Source of the DNA: an uncultured Eubacteriales bacterium
Lineage (GTDB): Bacteria; Bacillota; Clostridia; Oscillospirales; Oscillospiraceae
DNA length: 64,000 nt
Direction of reading: 5' to 3'
Assembly (NCBI GenBank): GCA_900544405.1
Contig: UQVA01000001.1
Location: 62,001-126,000, forward strand
Shown here piece after piece: positions 47,704 through 55,272 of this stretch (positions within the stretch are counted from its first letter, which is position 1; every line of letters starts with the position of its first letter). The position numbers and the translations under genes were made by a program. The notes below the pieces were generated by a model, which saw only the letters and a list, made by a program, of their open reading frames with translations, did not search any database and was not told where the DNA came from.

Positions 47704-48534
47704 TCAGCCGTAAAGGGTGTTTACACGGTCCTGCACCGCATCATAGTCGTATCCGGCTTCCGTGAGCCGGTCCTTGCGCTCCTGGCCGTTGCCCCATTCG
47801 CCCCGGTACACTTCCAGCGCCAGATCGTCCAGAGATTTCTTCCCGTCGATTTTCAGCACCTGGCCCACATGGATGAGATTCGGGTCCGGGATGCCGTTCA
47901 GGTCCGCAAGATGCTGGTAGTTGGTGCCGTACTCCCGGGCAATGGCGGAAAGGGTCTCGCCCAGCTTCACCAGATGGGTCCGCATCTGCTCCCGGAAGGG
48001 GTCCTCGTCCACCCAGGCGGTGCCATCAATGGCGCAGATGGCCATGGCAATAGCCCGGGCTGCATCCGCCCGGCGACCGACGATAAAATTCACGCCCTCG
48101 GCGGAATCGTGGAAGTCCACTTCCAGCAGGCAGGAGGCGGCCTTCATCATCCGGGTCTCATAGAGGTTCTGATTCCGGACCACACTCTGGTAGCGATTGC
48201 TTTTCTGGCCGGTTTTTTGCAGCTGCCAGATCAGCTCCTCCGCCAGTTCCTTCCCGGCGGCATAGTAAAAGGCGATAGGCCCATAGGCCGCCCCGCCGCC
48301 CCCGGCGTTGGAGTGGAGGGCCAGGTAATAATCCGCCCCCAGAGCGTCGGACTCCGCAGGCCGGTAGTCAATGCCCAGGTCCCGGCTGGCCCGATGATAG
48401 CGCACGCCGCAGCGGGCCAGATGGGGCGTAATGGCGTCCAGAAGGGCGTTCATCTGTGCCTCCTCCGTGCCATAGCCGTTGATGCCGGTGTTGCCCGTCT
48501 GGTCCGACGGGCTCAAGTACCATAATTTTCCCAT
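47704..48534 (-). CDS. Endolysin-like N-acetylmuramoyl-L-alanine amidase with LysM and CW_7 repeats
   Basis: The 276-aa protein has no signal peptide. Residues 1-175 resemble Amidase_3: YLSPSDQTGNTGINGYGTEE, DYYLALHSNAGGGG (zinc His) and SCLLEVDFHDSAEGVNFIVG (catalytic Glu). Residues about 187-230 form a LysM domain (VKLGETLSAIAREYGTNYQH). The last 43 residues, SLDDLALEVYRGEWGNGQER and onward, match the CW_7 wall-binding repeat of Cpl-7-type phage lysins. The layout is that of a phage endolysin, but no holin or phage gene is next to it. It may be a domesticated lysin, perhaps for mother-cell lysis (inference). Confidence 0.85.
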   Translation of the reverse strand: MGKLWYLSPSDQTGNTGINGYGTEEAQMNALLDAITPHLARCGVRYHRASRDLGIDYRPAESDALGADYYLALHSNAGGGGAAYGPIAFYYAAGKELAEELIWQLQKTGQKSNRYQSVVRNQNLYETRMMKAASCLLEVDFHDSAEGVNFIVGRRADAARAIAMAICAIDGTAWVDEDPFREQMRTHLVKLGETLSAIAREYGTNYQHLADLNGIPDPNLIHVGQVLKIDGKKSLDDLALEVYRGEWGNGQERKDRLTEAGYDYDAVQDRVNTLYG

Positions 48535-48601
48535 AGAAATGACTCCTTTTCAGAAATTTCGGGGAAGTCCCCTTGTATCCCTACGAGAAAATTCGGGAGA
48601 A

Positions 48602-48621
48602 GTTGCACGTCGGCGTGCAAC
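48602..48621 (-). terminator. Weak hairpin after DUF896
   Basis: GTTGCACG-TCGG-CGTGCAAC, a perfect 8-bp stem just beyond the DUF896 stop; only a broken T-run follows on the minus strand. Confidence 0.45.
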
Positions 48622-48622
48622 A

Positions 48623-48829
48623 TCAGGATTTTTTCTCTAGTTTTGTCTTGGTCCCGTCGGGCCGGAGAATATAGGTGTTGTCCAGCTGGCCGGTCAGGTT
48701 GGCCTTTACGGAGTCAATATAAATGCGGCGCAGTTTGTCCCGTTCGGCAGTTTCCTCGGCGGTCAGGCCCTCGGTCTTGGCTTTTTTCGCCAGCGCATTG
48801 ATGCGGGCGATGACCTGGTCCATATTCAT
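48623..48829 (-). CDS. DUF896 (YnzC-type) small protein
   Basis: The 68-aa protein matches DUF896: VIARINALAKKAKTEGLTAEE, ERDKLRRIYIDSVKANLTGQ, then LDNTYILRPDGTKTKLEKK. The family forms a short two-helix hairpin and is linked to the SOS/translation periphery in Bacillus without a settled role. It lies 16 nt after ylmH on the same strand and is probably co-transcribed with it. Confidence 0.88.
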   Translation of the reverse strand: MNMDQVIARINALAKKAKTEGLTAEETAERDKLRRIYIDSVKANLTGQLDNTYILRPDGTKTKLEKKS

Positions 48830-48845
48830 AAGAATCGCTCCTTTT

Positions 48846-49631
48846 TCAGATATAGCGCAGGATGGTCACGCCGATCCTGCCTTTTTTCGTCTGCCCGTTT
48901 ACCTGGGAGAGAAGAATTTTCCCCAGGCCCCGGACGGAAATTTTCTGCCCTTCTTCCACCGGTTTGTCCGGCTTTTCACAGGGCAGGCCATCAATGGATG
49001 CTTTCCCGGCGGTCACATAGTCCGCCGCCAGGCTCCGCCCGATGCGAAAACCGGAGGAAATGACGCTGTCCAGCCGCAAGGAGGCCAAGGTGTCCCGAAT
49101 TTCTTTGGTCTGGGCCGGGGCGATGGTCACATTCTGCAAAGGAATTCTGGAAAGACGGACCTTGGTCCGGCCTGCGCCGGTGAAATTCTGCAGCAGATAG
49201 GGGGCAATTTGCTCCGTTACGAAGAAGTCGCAGCAGCCGCTGCCCACGCAGATGTCCCCCACGGCTTCCCGTGCTACGCCGCTGCCCATGAGCGCACCGA
49301 GAAAATCCCGGTGGGTGGGGGTGTCCCCTTGATAAAATTCCGCATGGAGACAGACCACCGGGGAATCTTCACTGCATAAGTAGGTTTCGTCCAGATATTC
49401 CGGCAGAAAAATCAGCATTTTCCGCTCCGCATCGGCATAGCCCCCGAAGGCGTACAGCCCCGGCAGGTCCCCAAAGAGGAATTTTGCGCTGTGCTGCTCG
49501 CTGGGGGAGAGAAAGCCGGTGGAAGCGGGAATTTCCCGGCGGACGCCGGTCTGTATTTTGTCCCACAGCTTGGATAGGAGCATTTTCTCCTCCGCCGTGC
49601 GGGCGATTTTTTCAATATTGCTTCTGTCCAT
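48846..49631 (-). CDS. YlmH-type S4-domain RNA-binding protein
   Basis: The 261-aa protein has a YlmH N-terminal domain (MLLSKLWDKIQTGVRREIPASTGFLSP, LFGDLPGLYAFGGYADAERKM) and a C-terminal S4 domain (LRLDSVISSGFRIGRSLAADYVTAGKASIDGLPCEKPDKPVEEG). YlmH homologues bind RNA or ribosomes and usually sit in the cell-division cluster; here it stands alone with DUF896. The ATG at 49631 follows AAGGAGG; the frame stays open upstream into the antisense of the next gene, which I reject. Confidence 0.9.
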   Translation of the reverse strand: MDRSNIEKIARTAEEKMLLSKLWDKIQTGVRREIPASTGFLSPSEQHSAKFLFGDLPGLYAFGGYADAERKMLIFLPEYLDETYLCSEDSPVVCLHAEFYQGDTPTHRDFLGALMGSGVAREAVGDICVGSGCCDFFVTEQIAPYLLQNFTGAGRTKVRLSRIPLQNVTIAPAQTKEIRDTLASLRLDSVISSGFRIGRSLAADYVTAGKASIDGLPCEKPDKPVEEGQKISVRGLGKILLSQVNGQTKKGRIGVTILRYI

Positions 49632-49649
49632 AAGCGCCTCCTTGAAAGT

Positions 49650-49678
49650 ATTGTAGCACATTTCCGCCCGTATGGAAA
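49650..49678 (-). promoter_or_regulatory. ylmH-DUF896 promoter
   Basis: TTTCCA (49678-49673), 17 nt, TACAAT (49655-49650) on the minus strand. Confidence 0.6.
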
Positions 49679-49688
49679 GAAGTTTTTC

Positions 49689-49717
49689 TTGTGTCCCGGC
49701 GTTCCATCCGTTATAAT
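49689..49717 (+). promoter_or_regulatory. Promoter of the two FAD-protein genes
   Basis: TTGTGT (49689-49694), 17 nt, TATAAT (49712-49717); back to back with the ylmH promoter. Confidence 0.72.
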
Positions 49718-49742
49718 AGGGGAAAAGAAAGCAGGTGTCGAT

Positions 49743-50945
49743 ATGATCCTTGGAATCCTCGGAGCCGGGGCCTCCGGCATGGCGGCAGCCCTGGCCGCTT
49801 CGGAAAACCCGGAAACCCAGGTGCTGCTGCTGGAACGGCAGGCACGGGTGGGGAAAAAGCTGTCCGCTACCGGCAACGGCCGGTGTAACCTGACCAACCT
49901 TCACGCCTCGGAAGGGGGCTACTTCGGGGAGGCCCCGGCCTTTGCCCGCCCGGCCCTGAGCGCATACCCGCCGGAGGAGACCCTGGACTGGTTCCGGTCC
50001 CTGGGACTTTATACCGTGGTGGAGGACAGCGGACGGGTGTACCCCTTCTCGGACCAGGCCAATTCCGTGGTGGATGTGCTGCGATTTGCCTTGAACCGGA
50101 CCAATATTACGCTGAAAACCGGTTTTGAAGTGGAAAAAATCAAAAAAACACCGGAGGGCTTCCGGCTGGAAAGCGCCGGGGAGGGACTTTCCTGCGACCG
50201 GCTGATCATTGCCGCCGGTGGCCTGGCCGGGACGGCTCTGGGCGGGTCCATGTCCGGCTACCGGCTGCTGATGAAGCTGGGCCACCATGCCACCCGGCTG
50301 CGGCCTGCCCTGGTGCAGCTGAAAACCGACTGGGCCGGGGTGGAAAGCCTGAAGGGCATCCGAACGGAATGTGTGGCACGGGTGTACCGGGACGAAGCGC
50401 TGTTCGCCGAAAGCAAGGGGCAGGTGCAGTTCACCCAGTACGGCCTTTCCGGTCCGGTGATTTTTGAAGTTTCCCGGGACGTGGGCCAGGGAAGTGGGAA
50501 CTGGAAGTGCATTCTGGACCTGCTGCCGGAGATTTCGGAAGATGATTTGCGAAAAGAATTATTCCGGCGGCTGGAAACCGGCTGGGCGGCAGAGGAACTG
50601 CTCACCGGCATTCTGCACAACCGCCTTGGCCGGGTGGTTGCCCGCCGGGCGGGGGTCAAAACCGACCGGGACCTGTCGGCGGGGGCCATGGAGACCGTGG
50701 CGGAATTGGTGAAGGCCTTCCCGGTGCCCATCACCGAGCCTATGGGCATGGACAGCGCCCAGGTGACGGCGGGGGGCATCCGCACGGAGGAGTTCGACCC
50801 GGAGACCATGGAAAGCCGTCTGGTCCCCGGCCTGTACGCCTGCGGCGAGGTACTGGATATTGACGGAGCCTGCGGCGGCTACAATCTCCAATGGGCTTGG
50901 AGCAGCGGCCGTCTGGCGGGCAGAAATGCGGGGGAAATTGGATGA
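49743..50945 (+). CDS. HI0933/YhiN-family FAD-dependent oxidoreductase
   Basis: The 400-aa flavoprotein has the dinucleotide-binding GILGAGASGMAAALAA, LLERQARVGKKLSATGNGRCNLTN (family signature) and the late segment VTAGGIRTEEFDPETMESRL...GLYACGEVLDIDGACGGYNLQWAWSSG. The family resembles BaiN, but the reaction of most members is unknown. The ATG at 49743 has a modest AGGTG site; earlier in-frame starts overlap the promoter. It is translationally coupled to a second FAD protein by a 4-bp overlap. Confidence 0.92.
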   Translation: MILGILGAGASGMAAALAASENPETQVLLLERQARVGKKLSATGNGRCNLTNLHASEGGYFGEAPAFARPALSAYPPEETLDWFRSLGLYTVVEDSGRVYPFSDQANSVVDVLRFALNRTNITLKTGFEVEKIKKTPEGFRLESAGEGLSCDRLIIAAGGLAGTALGGSMSGYRLLMKLGHHATRLRPALVQLKTDWAGVESLKGIRTECVARVYRDEALFAESKGQVQFTQYGLSGPVIFEVSRDVGQGSGNWKCILDLLPEISEDDLRKELFRRLETGWAAEELLTGILHNRLGRVVARRAGVKTDRDLSAGAMETVAELVKAFPVPITEPMGMDSAQVTAGGIRTEEFDPETMESRLVPGLYACGEVLDIDGACGGYNLQWAWSSGRLAGRNAGEIG

Positions 50946-52504
50946 TTCGACTTTCGGAACTGAACCTGCTCCCTGGGGAGCGGGACCTGCGGCGCAGAGC
51001 CGCCAGGCTGCTGCGCATCCACGAGGAGGACATTTTAGAACTGAAAATCGTCCGGCGGGCGGTGGATGCCCGGAAAAAGCCTCAGGTCCGCCTGGTCTAT
51101 ACCGTGGACGTGGCGGTGAAAGGGGACGAGGAAACTGTTCTGCGCCGGTGTCCCAAGGCAAGGAAAGCCCCGGAGAACCGGTATTGTCCTCCGGCGGCTC
51201 GTCCGGCGGGGGAAAAGCGGCCGGTGGTCATCGGATTCGGACCTGCCGGGATGTTTGCCGGGCTGATCCTGGCTCTGGCGGGGCAGAAGCCGATTATTTT
51301 GGAGCGGGGCGAGGATGCCCGGACCCGCCATGAAAAGGTCCAAAAATTCTGGGAGACCGGCGAGCTGGACCCGGACAGCAACGTGCAGTTCGGCGAGGGC
51401 GGTGCCGGGACCTTTTCCGACGGGAAGCTGAACACCGGCGTGAACAACCCCCGAATTCAATGGGTGCTGGAGCAGTTCGTGGCGGCGGGAGCCAAAGAGG
51501 ACATCCTTTACGATGCCAAGCCCCATGTGGGAACGGACATTCTGCTGACGGTGGTCCGGAACCTGCGCCATCGTATCGAAGATCTGGGCGGGGAGGTCCG
51601 TTTTCACGCTCAGGTCACCGGCCTGGACCGGGAAAACGGTGCTTTGACCGGCCTGCGGCTGTCGGACGGAAGCAAAATTTCCTGTGACCGGGCCATTCTG
51701 GCCATCGGCCACAGCGCAAGGGACACCGTGACTATGCTCCATGAATTGGGCCTTCCCATGGAGCCGAAGCCCTTCGCCATGGGCGTCCGCATCGAGCAGA
51801 ACCAGAAAGTCATTGACAAGGCCCAATACGGCGGCCTGGACCCGAAACTCCCGGCGGCGGATTATAAGCTGGTGGCCCATTTGCAGGACAGGACCGTGTA
51901 CACCTTCTGTATGTGTCCCGGCGGCTATGTGGTGGCGGCGGCTTCCGAAGCCGGTGGGGTCGTGACCAACGGCATGAGCTATTCCGGCCGGAAGGGGGAA
52001 AATGCCAACGCCGCATTGCTGGTGAGTCTGAATCCGGCGGATTTTCCAGGCACGGATCCCTTATCCGGGATGCGCTGGCAGCGGGAAATCGAGGAAAAAG
52101 CCTTTGCCGCCGGAGGGGAAAATTATCACGCCCCGGCCCAGAAAGTGGGCGATTTTCAGGCCCACCGACCCAGCACTACCCCCGGCAGCGTGCAGCCCAC
52201 TTATCGTCCGGGGGTCACCTGGACGGACCTGCACGAGGTCCTGCCCAAGGTCTTGACGGATGCGTTGGAGGAAGCCCTGCCGGTACTGGAAAAGCGGCTT
52301 CCCGGCTTTGCGCCTGCGGATGCGGTGCTGACGGCTCCGGAATCCCGGTCCTCCAGCCCGGTACGGCTTTTGCGGGACGAGACCCGGCAAAGTGCCCTTC
52401 GGGGCCTGTACCCGGCGGGCGAGGGAGCCGGGTACGCCGGGGGCATCATGTCCGCCGCCGTGGACGGCATTCTCAGCGCCGAGGCCCTGCTGGAAAGTCT
52501 ATAA
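50942..52504 (+). CDS. FAD-dependent dehydrogenase-like protein
   Basis: The 520-aa protein has a short N-terminal domain (about 1-90, IRLSELNLLPGERDLRRRAA) and then an FAD-binding fold VVIGFGPAGMFAGLILALAG, FGEGGAGTFSDGKLNTGVNN and a C-terminal GLYPAGEGAGYAGGIMSAAVDG. It belongs to the uncharacterised FAD-dependent protein family (COG2509-like). The ATG overlaps the upstream stop as ATGA. Pairing with the HI0933-like gene suggests a shared redox pathway, but the substrate is unknown. Confidence 0.9.
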   Translation: MIRLSELNLLPGERDLRRRAARLLRIHEEDILELKIVRRAVDARKKPQVRLVYTVDVAVKGDEETVLRRCPKARKAPENRYCPPAARPAGEKRPVVIGFGPAGMFAGLILALAGQKPIILERGEDARTRHEKVQKFWETGELDPDSNVQFGEGGAGTFSDGKLNTGVNNPRIQWVLEQFVAAGAKEDILYDAKPHVGTDILLTVVRNLRHRIEDLGGEVRFHAQVTGLDRENGALTGLRLSDGSKISCDRAILAIGHSARDTVTMLHELGLPMEPKPFAMGVRIEQNQKVIDKAQYGGLDPKLPAADYKLVAHLQDRTVYTFCMCPGGYVVAAASEAGGVVTNGMSYSGRKGENANAALLVSLNPADFPGTDPLSGMRWQREIEEKAFAAGGENYHAPAQKVGDFQAHRPSTTPGSVQPTYRPGVTWTDLHEVLPKVLTDALEEALPVLEKRLPGFAPADAVLTAPESRSSSPVRLLRDETRQSALRGLYPAGEGAGYAGGIMSAAVDGILSAEALLESL

Positions 52505-52539
52505 AAATACCGCCCGTTCCAATTTTTCGGAGCGGGCGG
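52504..52539. terminator. Terminator between convergent FAD-protein and DUF1294 genes
   Basis: CCGCCCGTTCC (52510-52520) pairs with GGAGCGGGCGG (52529-52539) with one G-U pair. The minus strand gives TATTTTTAT after the stem; the plus strand T-run is missing. Confidence 0.75.
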
Positions 52540-52545
52540 AAAAAT

Positions 52546-52812
52546 TTACCGCAGGAAGAAATACCAGACCAGCAGGCCGATTTGCAGGGCTAAAATCACC
52601 GGGATGCCCACGGTGAATTTGGGGTGGCGGGTCTTGTGGCGGAAGGTGTACATTCCAAGCAATGACCCGACGCTGCCGCCCAGGGCGGCAATGGTCATCA
52701 GGGTGGCCTCCGGGATGCGCCATTGCTTTTTTCGGGCCTTCTGCTTGTCCGCATACATAAAAAGGAAGCCCAGCGCATTGATTAAAAGCAGGTATGCAAG
52801 AAAATATTTCAT
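52546..52812 (-). CDS. DUF1294 small membrane protein
   Basis: The 88-aa protein has three apolar helices (FLAYLLLINALGFLFMY, ATLMTIAALGGSVGSLLGM, VGIPVILALQIGLLVWYFFL) and the DUF1294 loop YADKQKARKKQWRIPE followed by FRHKTRHPKF. The function is unknown. It is divergent from the lipoprotein gene, only 26 nt away. Confidence 0.9.
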   Translation of the reverse strand: MKYFLAYLLLINALGFLFMYADKQKARKKQWRIPEATLMTIAALGGSVGSLLGMYTFRHKTRHPKFTVGIPVILALQIGLLVWYFFLR

Positions 52813-52838
52813 AGTCGTCCTTTCCGGGAGGGGTCATC

Positions 52839-53327
52839 GTGAAAAAATGGGTGCTTGTCGTTTTATGTTGTCTGTTCCTGACCGGCTGCGCCAGTGCGCC
52901 GGTGTTCGAGACCATCGCCGATGAATGGCAGGAGGACCTGCCTGCTTCCGCCGGGGAAATTCAGCTGGAGCTGCCGCCGGATGCGGCAGTGCTGACGGAT
53001 TCCGGCACGGGGAAGGCCTTGTACTTCTGCGCCGATTACTGCTTTTCCGTGCAAATTCTTCCCGGCGGGGACCGGGACGCCACTTTGCGGGAGGTCACGG
53101 GCTTTGAAGCCGACCAACTGACCCTGGTGGACACCAATCAGGGGACCCAAAAGCGGGAGGATTTCGTCTGGACCTGCGCCGGGGAGGGGCAGGAGCAGCT
53201 GTTCCGGGGCTGTATTCTCGATGACGGGTTCTATCACTATGTGCTGCTGGCCCAGACCGATGCGGACAGCGCCAGCGCCGTTCAGGGGGATTGGGAGCGG
53301 CTCTTTCAGTCCTTCTGGGTGGTCTGA
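52839..53327 (+). CDS. Small lipoprotein of unknown function
   Basis: The 162-aa protein has a lipoprotein signal (VLVVLCCLFLTGC, lipobox LTGC at about Cys17). The mature part is acidic with conserved-looking Cys residues (LYFCADYCF, VWTCAGEG, RGCILDDG) and no family I recognise. It starts at GTG, 5 nt after GGGAGGGG. Its last 22 bp overlap the end of the convergent WYL regulator gene. Confidence 0.75.
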   Translation: MKKWVLVVLCCLFLTGCASAPVFETIADEWQEDLPASAGEIQLELPPDAAVLTDSGTGKALYFCADYCFSVQILPGGDRDATLREVTGFEADQLTLVDTNQGTQKREDFVWTCAGEGQEQLFRGCILDDGFYHYVLLAQTDADSASAVQGDWERLFQSFWVV

Positions 53328-54301
53328 TACTGGCTCAGGACCTGCCGACACAGGTCGGCGCAGGCGTGGCGGACGCTTTCCGGGGACAGAATCTCGGCTT
53401 TGTCCCCGAAACCAATCATCCAGCTTAAAAACATGGGGGACACGGCCACGTCGGCGGCAAAAATAAAATGATCCGTCCCGTCGGGGATGAAAATGCGGCC
53501 GGGGCCGAAGTGGTCGATGACTACATTGGTCAGGCTTTTTTCAAAGCGCATCCGCACGGACACCGGCTCCCCGGAGTACATCTGGAACAGCCGGGACACG
53601 TAGGTCTGCAGGGCCGGGCCGGTCAGCTCCGGGCAGGGGAGCCGTTTGGCGGTGAGCAGGGAAATGTCGCTCATCCGGTCCAGGCGGTAAGAAGTGGCCC
53701 CGTGGCGGGCGGAATGGGCCAGAAGATAACAGTTTTCGTTGTCTTGGCACAGAGCGTAGGGGCTGGCCACATATTCCCGGTTCCGGTAGCGCCGCTCGCC
53801 CTGGAGGCCCCAGTCGAAGTAGCGGAAGGTGATCTGGACGTTCTTGGAGATGGCCTCCTGAATGGCGTCCACGTTGTAATAAATACTTTCGTTCATGCTC
53901 TTGACCCGGCCGGAGACCACCATTTCCCGTTTCAGCAGCCGGGCGTCCTCCTCGGAGCAGAGCGTGCAGAGTTTGCCCACCAGTTCCCTGGATTTTTTCT
54001 CCGTCAGGTATCGGCTGGACTGGACCGCATCGGAAAGCAGCTGCAATTCCGGCAGCTCAAAGGCACGGGAAGCCAGGTAATAGCCGCCGTTTTTTCCAGG
54101 AATGCACTCGATGTCCATGCCGTAATCCTGCAGGGTCTGAATGTCCGTATAAATACTTTTCCGCTCGCAGGGAATGTCGTAGTCCTGCTGAAGCATTTCG
54201 CATAAGGCACTGGCGCTCACCGGTTTGTCCCGGCGGGCGCTTTTTTCCAGGTAGTCCTTGATGTAAAGCAATTTCCGCTTCTGATTCTCGGAGCGTGCCA
54301 T
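53306..54301 (-). CDS. WYL-domain HTH transcriptional regulator
   Basis: The 331-aa protein has an N-terminal helix-turn-helix (LLYIKDYLEKSARRDKPVSA, IYTDIQTLQDYGMDIEC) of the HTH_11/DeoR type. A WYL domain (about 140-220) follows, with ITFRYFDWGLQGERRYRNREYVASPYALCQDNENCYLLAH; the signature triad reads CYL rather than WYL, which some members show. A WCX C-terminal domain ends it. Such regulators sense nucleic acid or other ligands. Its target is unknown; neighbours give no clear hint. Confidence 0.9.
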   Translation of the reverse strand: MARSENQKRKLLYIKDYLEKSARRDKPVSASALCEMLQQDYDIPCERKSIYTDIQTLQDYGMDIECIPGKNGGYYLASRAFELPELQLLSDAVQSSRYLTEKKSRELVGKLCTLCSEEDARLLKREMVVSGRVKSMNESIYYNVDAIQEAISKNVQITFRYFDWGLQGERRYRNREYVASPYALCQDNENCYLLAHSARHGATSYRLDRMSDISLLTAKRLPCPELTGPALQTYVSRLFQMYSGEPVSVRMRFEKSLTNVVIDHFGPGRIFIPDGTDHFIFAADVAVSPMFLSWMIGFGDKAEILSPESVRHACADLCRQVLSQYQTTQKD

Positions 54302-54327
54302 GCCGTCCCCTCCTTTTTGTAAAGCCT

Positions 54328-54356
54328 ATTCTATCATAGATTCGGCTCCCGGGAAA
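54328..54356 (-). promoter_or_regulatory. Promoter of the WYL regulator
   Basis: TAGAAT (54333-54328) with TTTCCC (54356-54351) 17 nt upstream on the minus strand. Confidence 0.45.
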
Positions 54357-54364
54357 TAGAAAGA

Positions 54365-54393
54365 TTGCATTTTTTCGGGAAATGTGCTATTCT
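54365..54393 (+). promoter_or_regulatory. nfo promoter
   Basis: TTGCAT (54365-54370), 17 nt, TATTCT (54388-54393), about 30 nt before the start. Confidence 0.6.
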
Positions 54394-54423
54394 AAGGAAA
54401 AATTCTCTCAGGAGCGGATACCT

Positions 54424-55254
54424 ATGGTTTACCTCGGTTGTCATTTGTCCTGCGGAAAGGGCTTTCAGGCTATGGTCCGCACGGCGGAGTCCATCGGAGC
54501 GGACACCTTTGCCTATTTCACCCGGAATCCCCGTGGGTCCAAGGGAAAAGACCCGGACAAGAACGATATTGCCGCAGCTTTGGCGGAAACGAAGGAGCAG
54601 GGCTTTGGAAAGCTGGTGGCCCATGGGGCTTACACCATGAATCTCTGCACTGCCGACCCGGAGGCCCGGGCTTTCGCAGCTTCCGTGCTGGCGGACGATC
54701 TGCGGCGAATGGCGGACCTGCCGGGGCAGTTTTACAATTTCCATCCCGGCAGCCATGTGGGCCAGGGGACGGAAACGGGCGTGGAGCAAATTGCCTCGGC
54801 CCTGAAAACGGCACTGGAGCCGGATTATCCTGTGACAGTACTGCTGGAAACCATGGCCGGGAAGGGCAGTGAAGTGGGCGGCAGATTTGAGGAATTGCGT
54901 GCCATTCTGGATGCGGTCAACGACTCCAGGATGGGCGTGTGCCTGGATACCTGCCATGTGTACGACGCCGGGTACGACATCCGGGAAGATTTGGACGGCG
55001 TGCTGGCGGAATTCGACCGCATCATCGGCCTGGACCGGCTCTATGCCCTCCATTTGAACGATTCCAAGAATCCCATGGGGTCCCATAAGGACCGGCACGA
55101 GAAGATCGGCCAGGGGAGCCTGGGTGCGGAGACCTTCCGGAACATCGTCACCCACCCGAAGCTCCAGGGTAAGCCCATGATTCTGGAAACGCCCAACGAA
55201 CTGCCTGGGTATCAGCAGGAAATTGCGCTGCTGCGCTCCTTTACGGAAAAATAG
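54424..55254 (+). CDS. nfo: Deoxyribonuclease IV (apurinic/apyrimidinic endonuclease)
   Basis: The 276-aa TIM-barrel enzyme cuts DNA at abasic sites in base-excision repair. The zinc ligands are visible in order: YNFHPGSHVG, LLETMAGKGSEVG, MGVCLDTCHVYDAGYD, LHLNDSKNPMGSHKDRHEKIGQG and MILETPNELPG. The length is typical. It is followed 18 nt later by the FHA-SEDS gene, with which it may be co-transcribed. Confidence 0.96.
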   Translation: MVYLGCHLSCGKGFQAMVRTAESIGADTFAYFTRNPRGSKGKDPDKNDIAAALAETKEQGFGKLVAHGAYTMNLCTADPEARAFAASVLADDLRRMADLPGQFYNFHPGSHVGQGTETGVEQIASALKTALEPDYPVTVLLETMAGKGSEVGGRFEELRAILDAVNDSRMGVCLDTCHVYDAGYDIREDLDGVLAEFDRIIGLDRLYALHLNDSKNPMGSHKDRHEKIGQGSLGAETFRNIVTHPKLQGKPMILETPNELPGYQQEIALLRSFTEK

Positions 55255-55272
55255 ACCACAGGAGGGAACAAA

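Noticed and set aside
47704..48534. Prophage region around the endolysin-like amidase
   Set aside because: Neighbours are housekeeping genes (flavodoxin, DUF896, YlmH). There are no capsid, holin, integrase or att sites.
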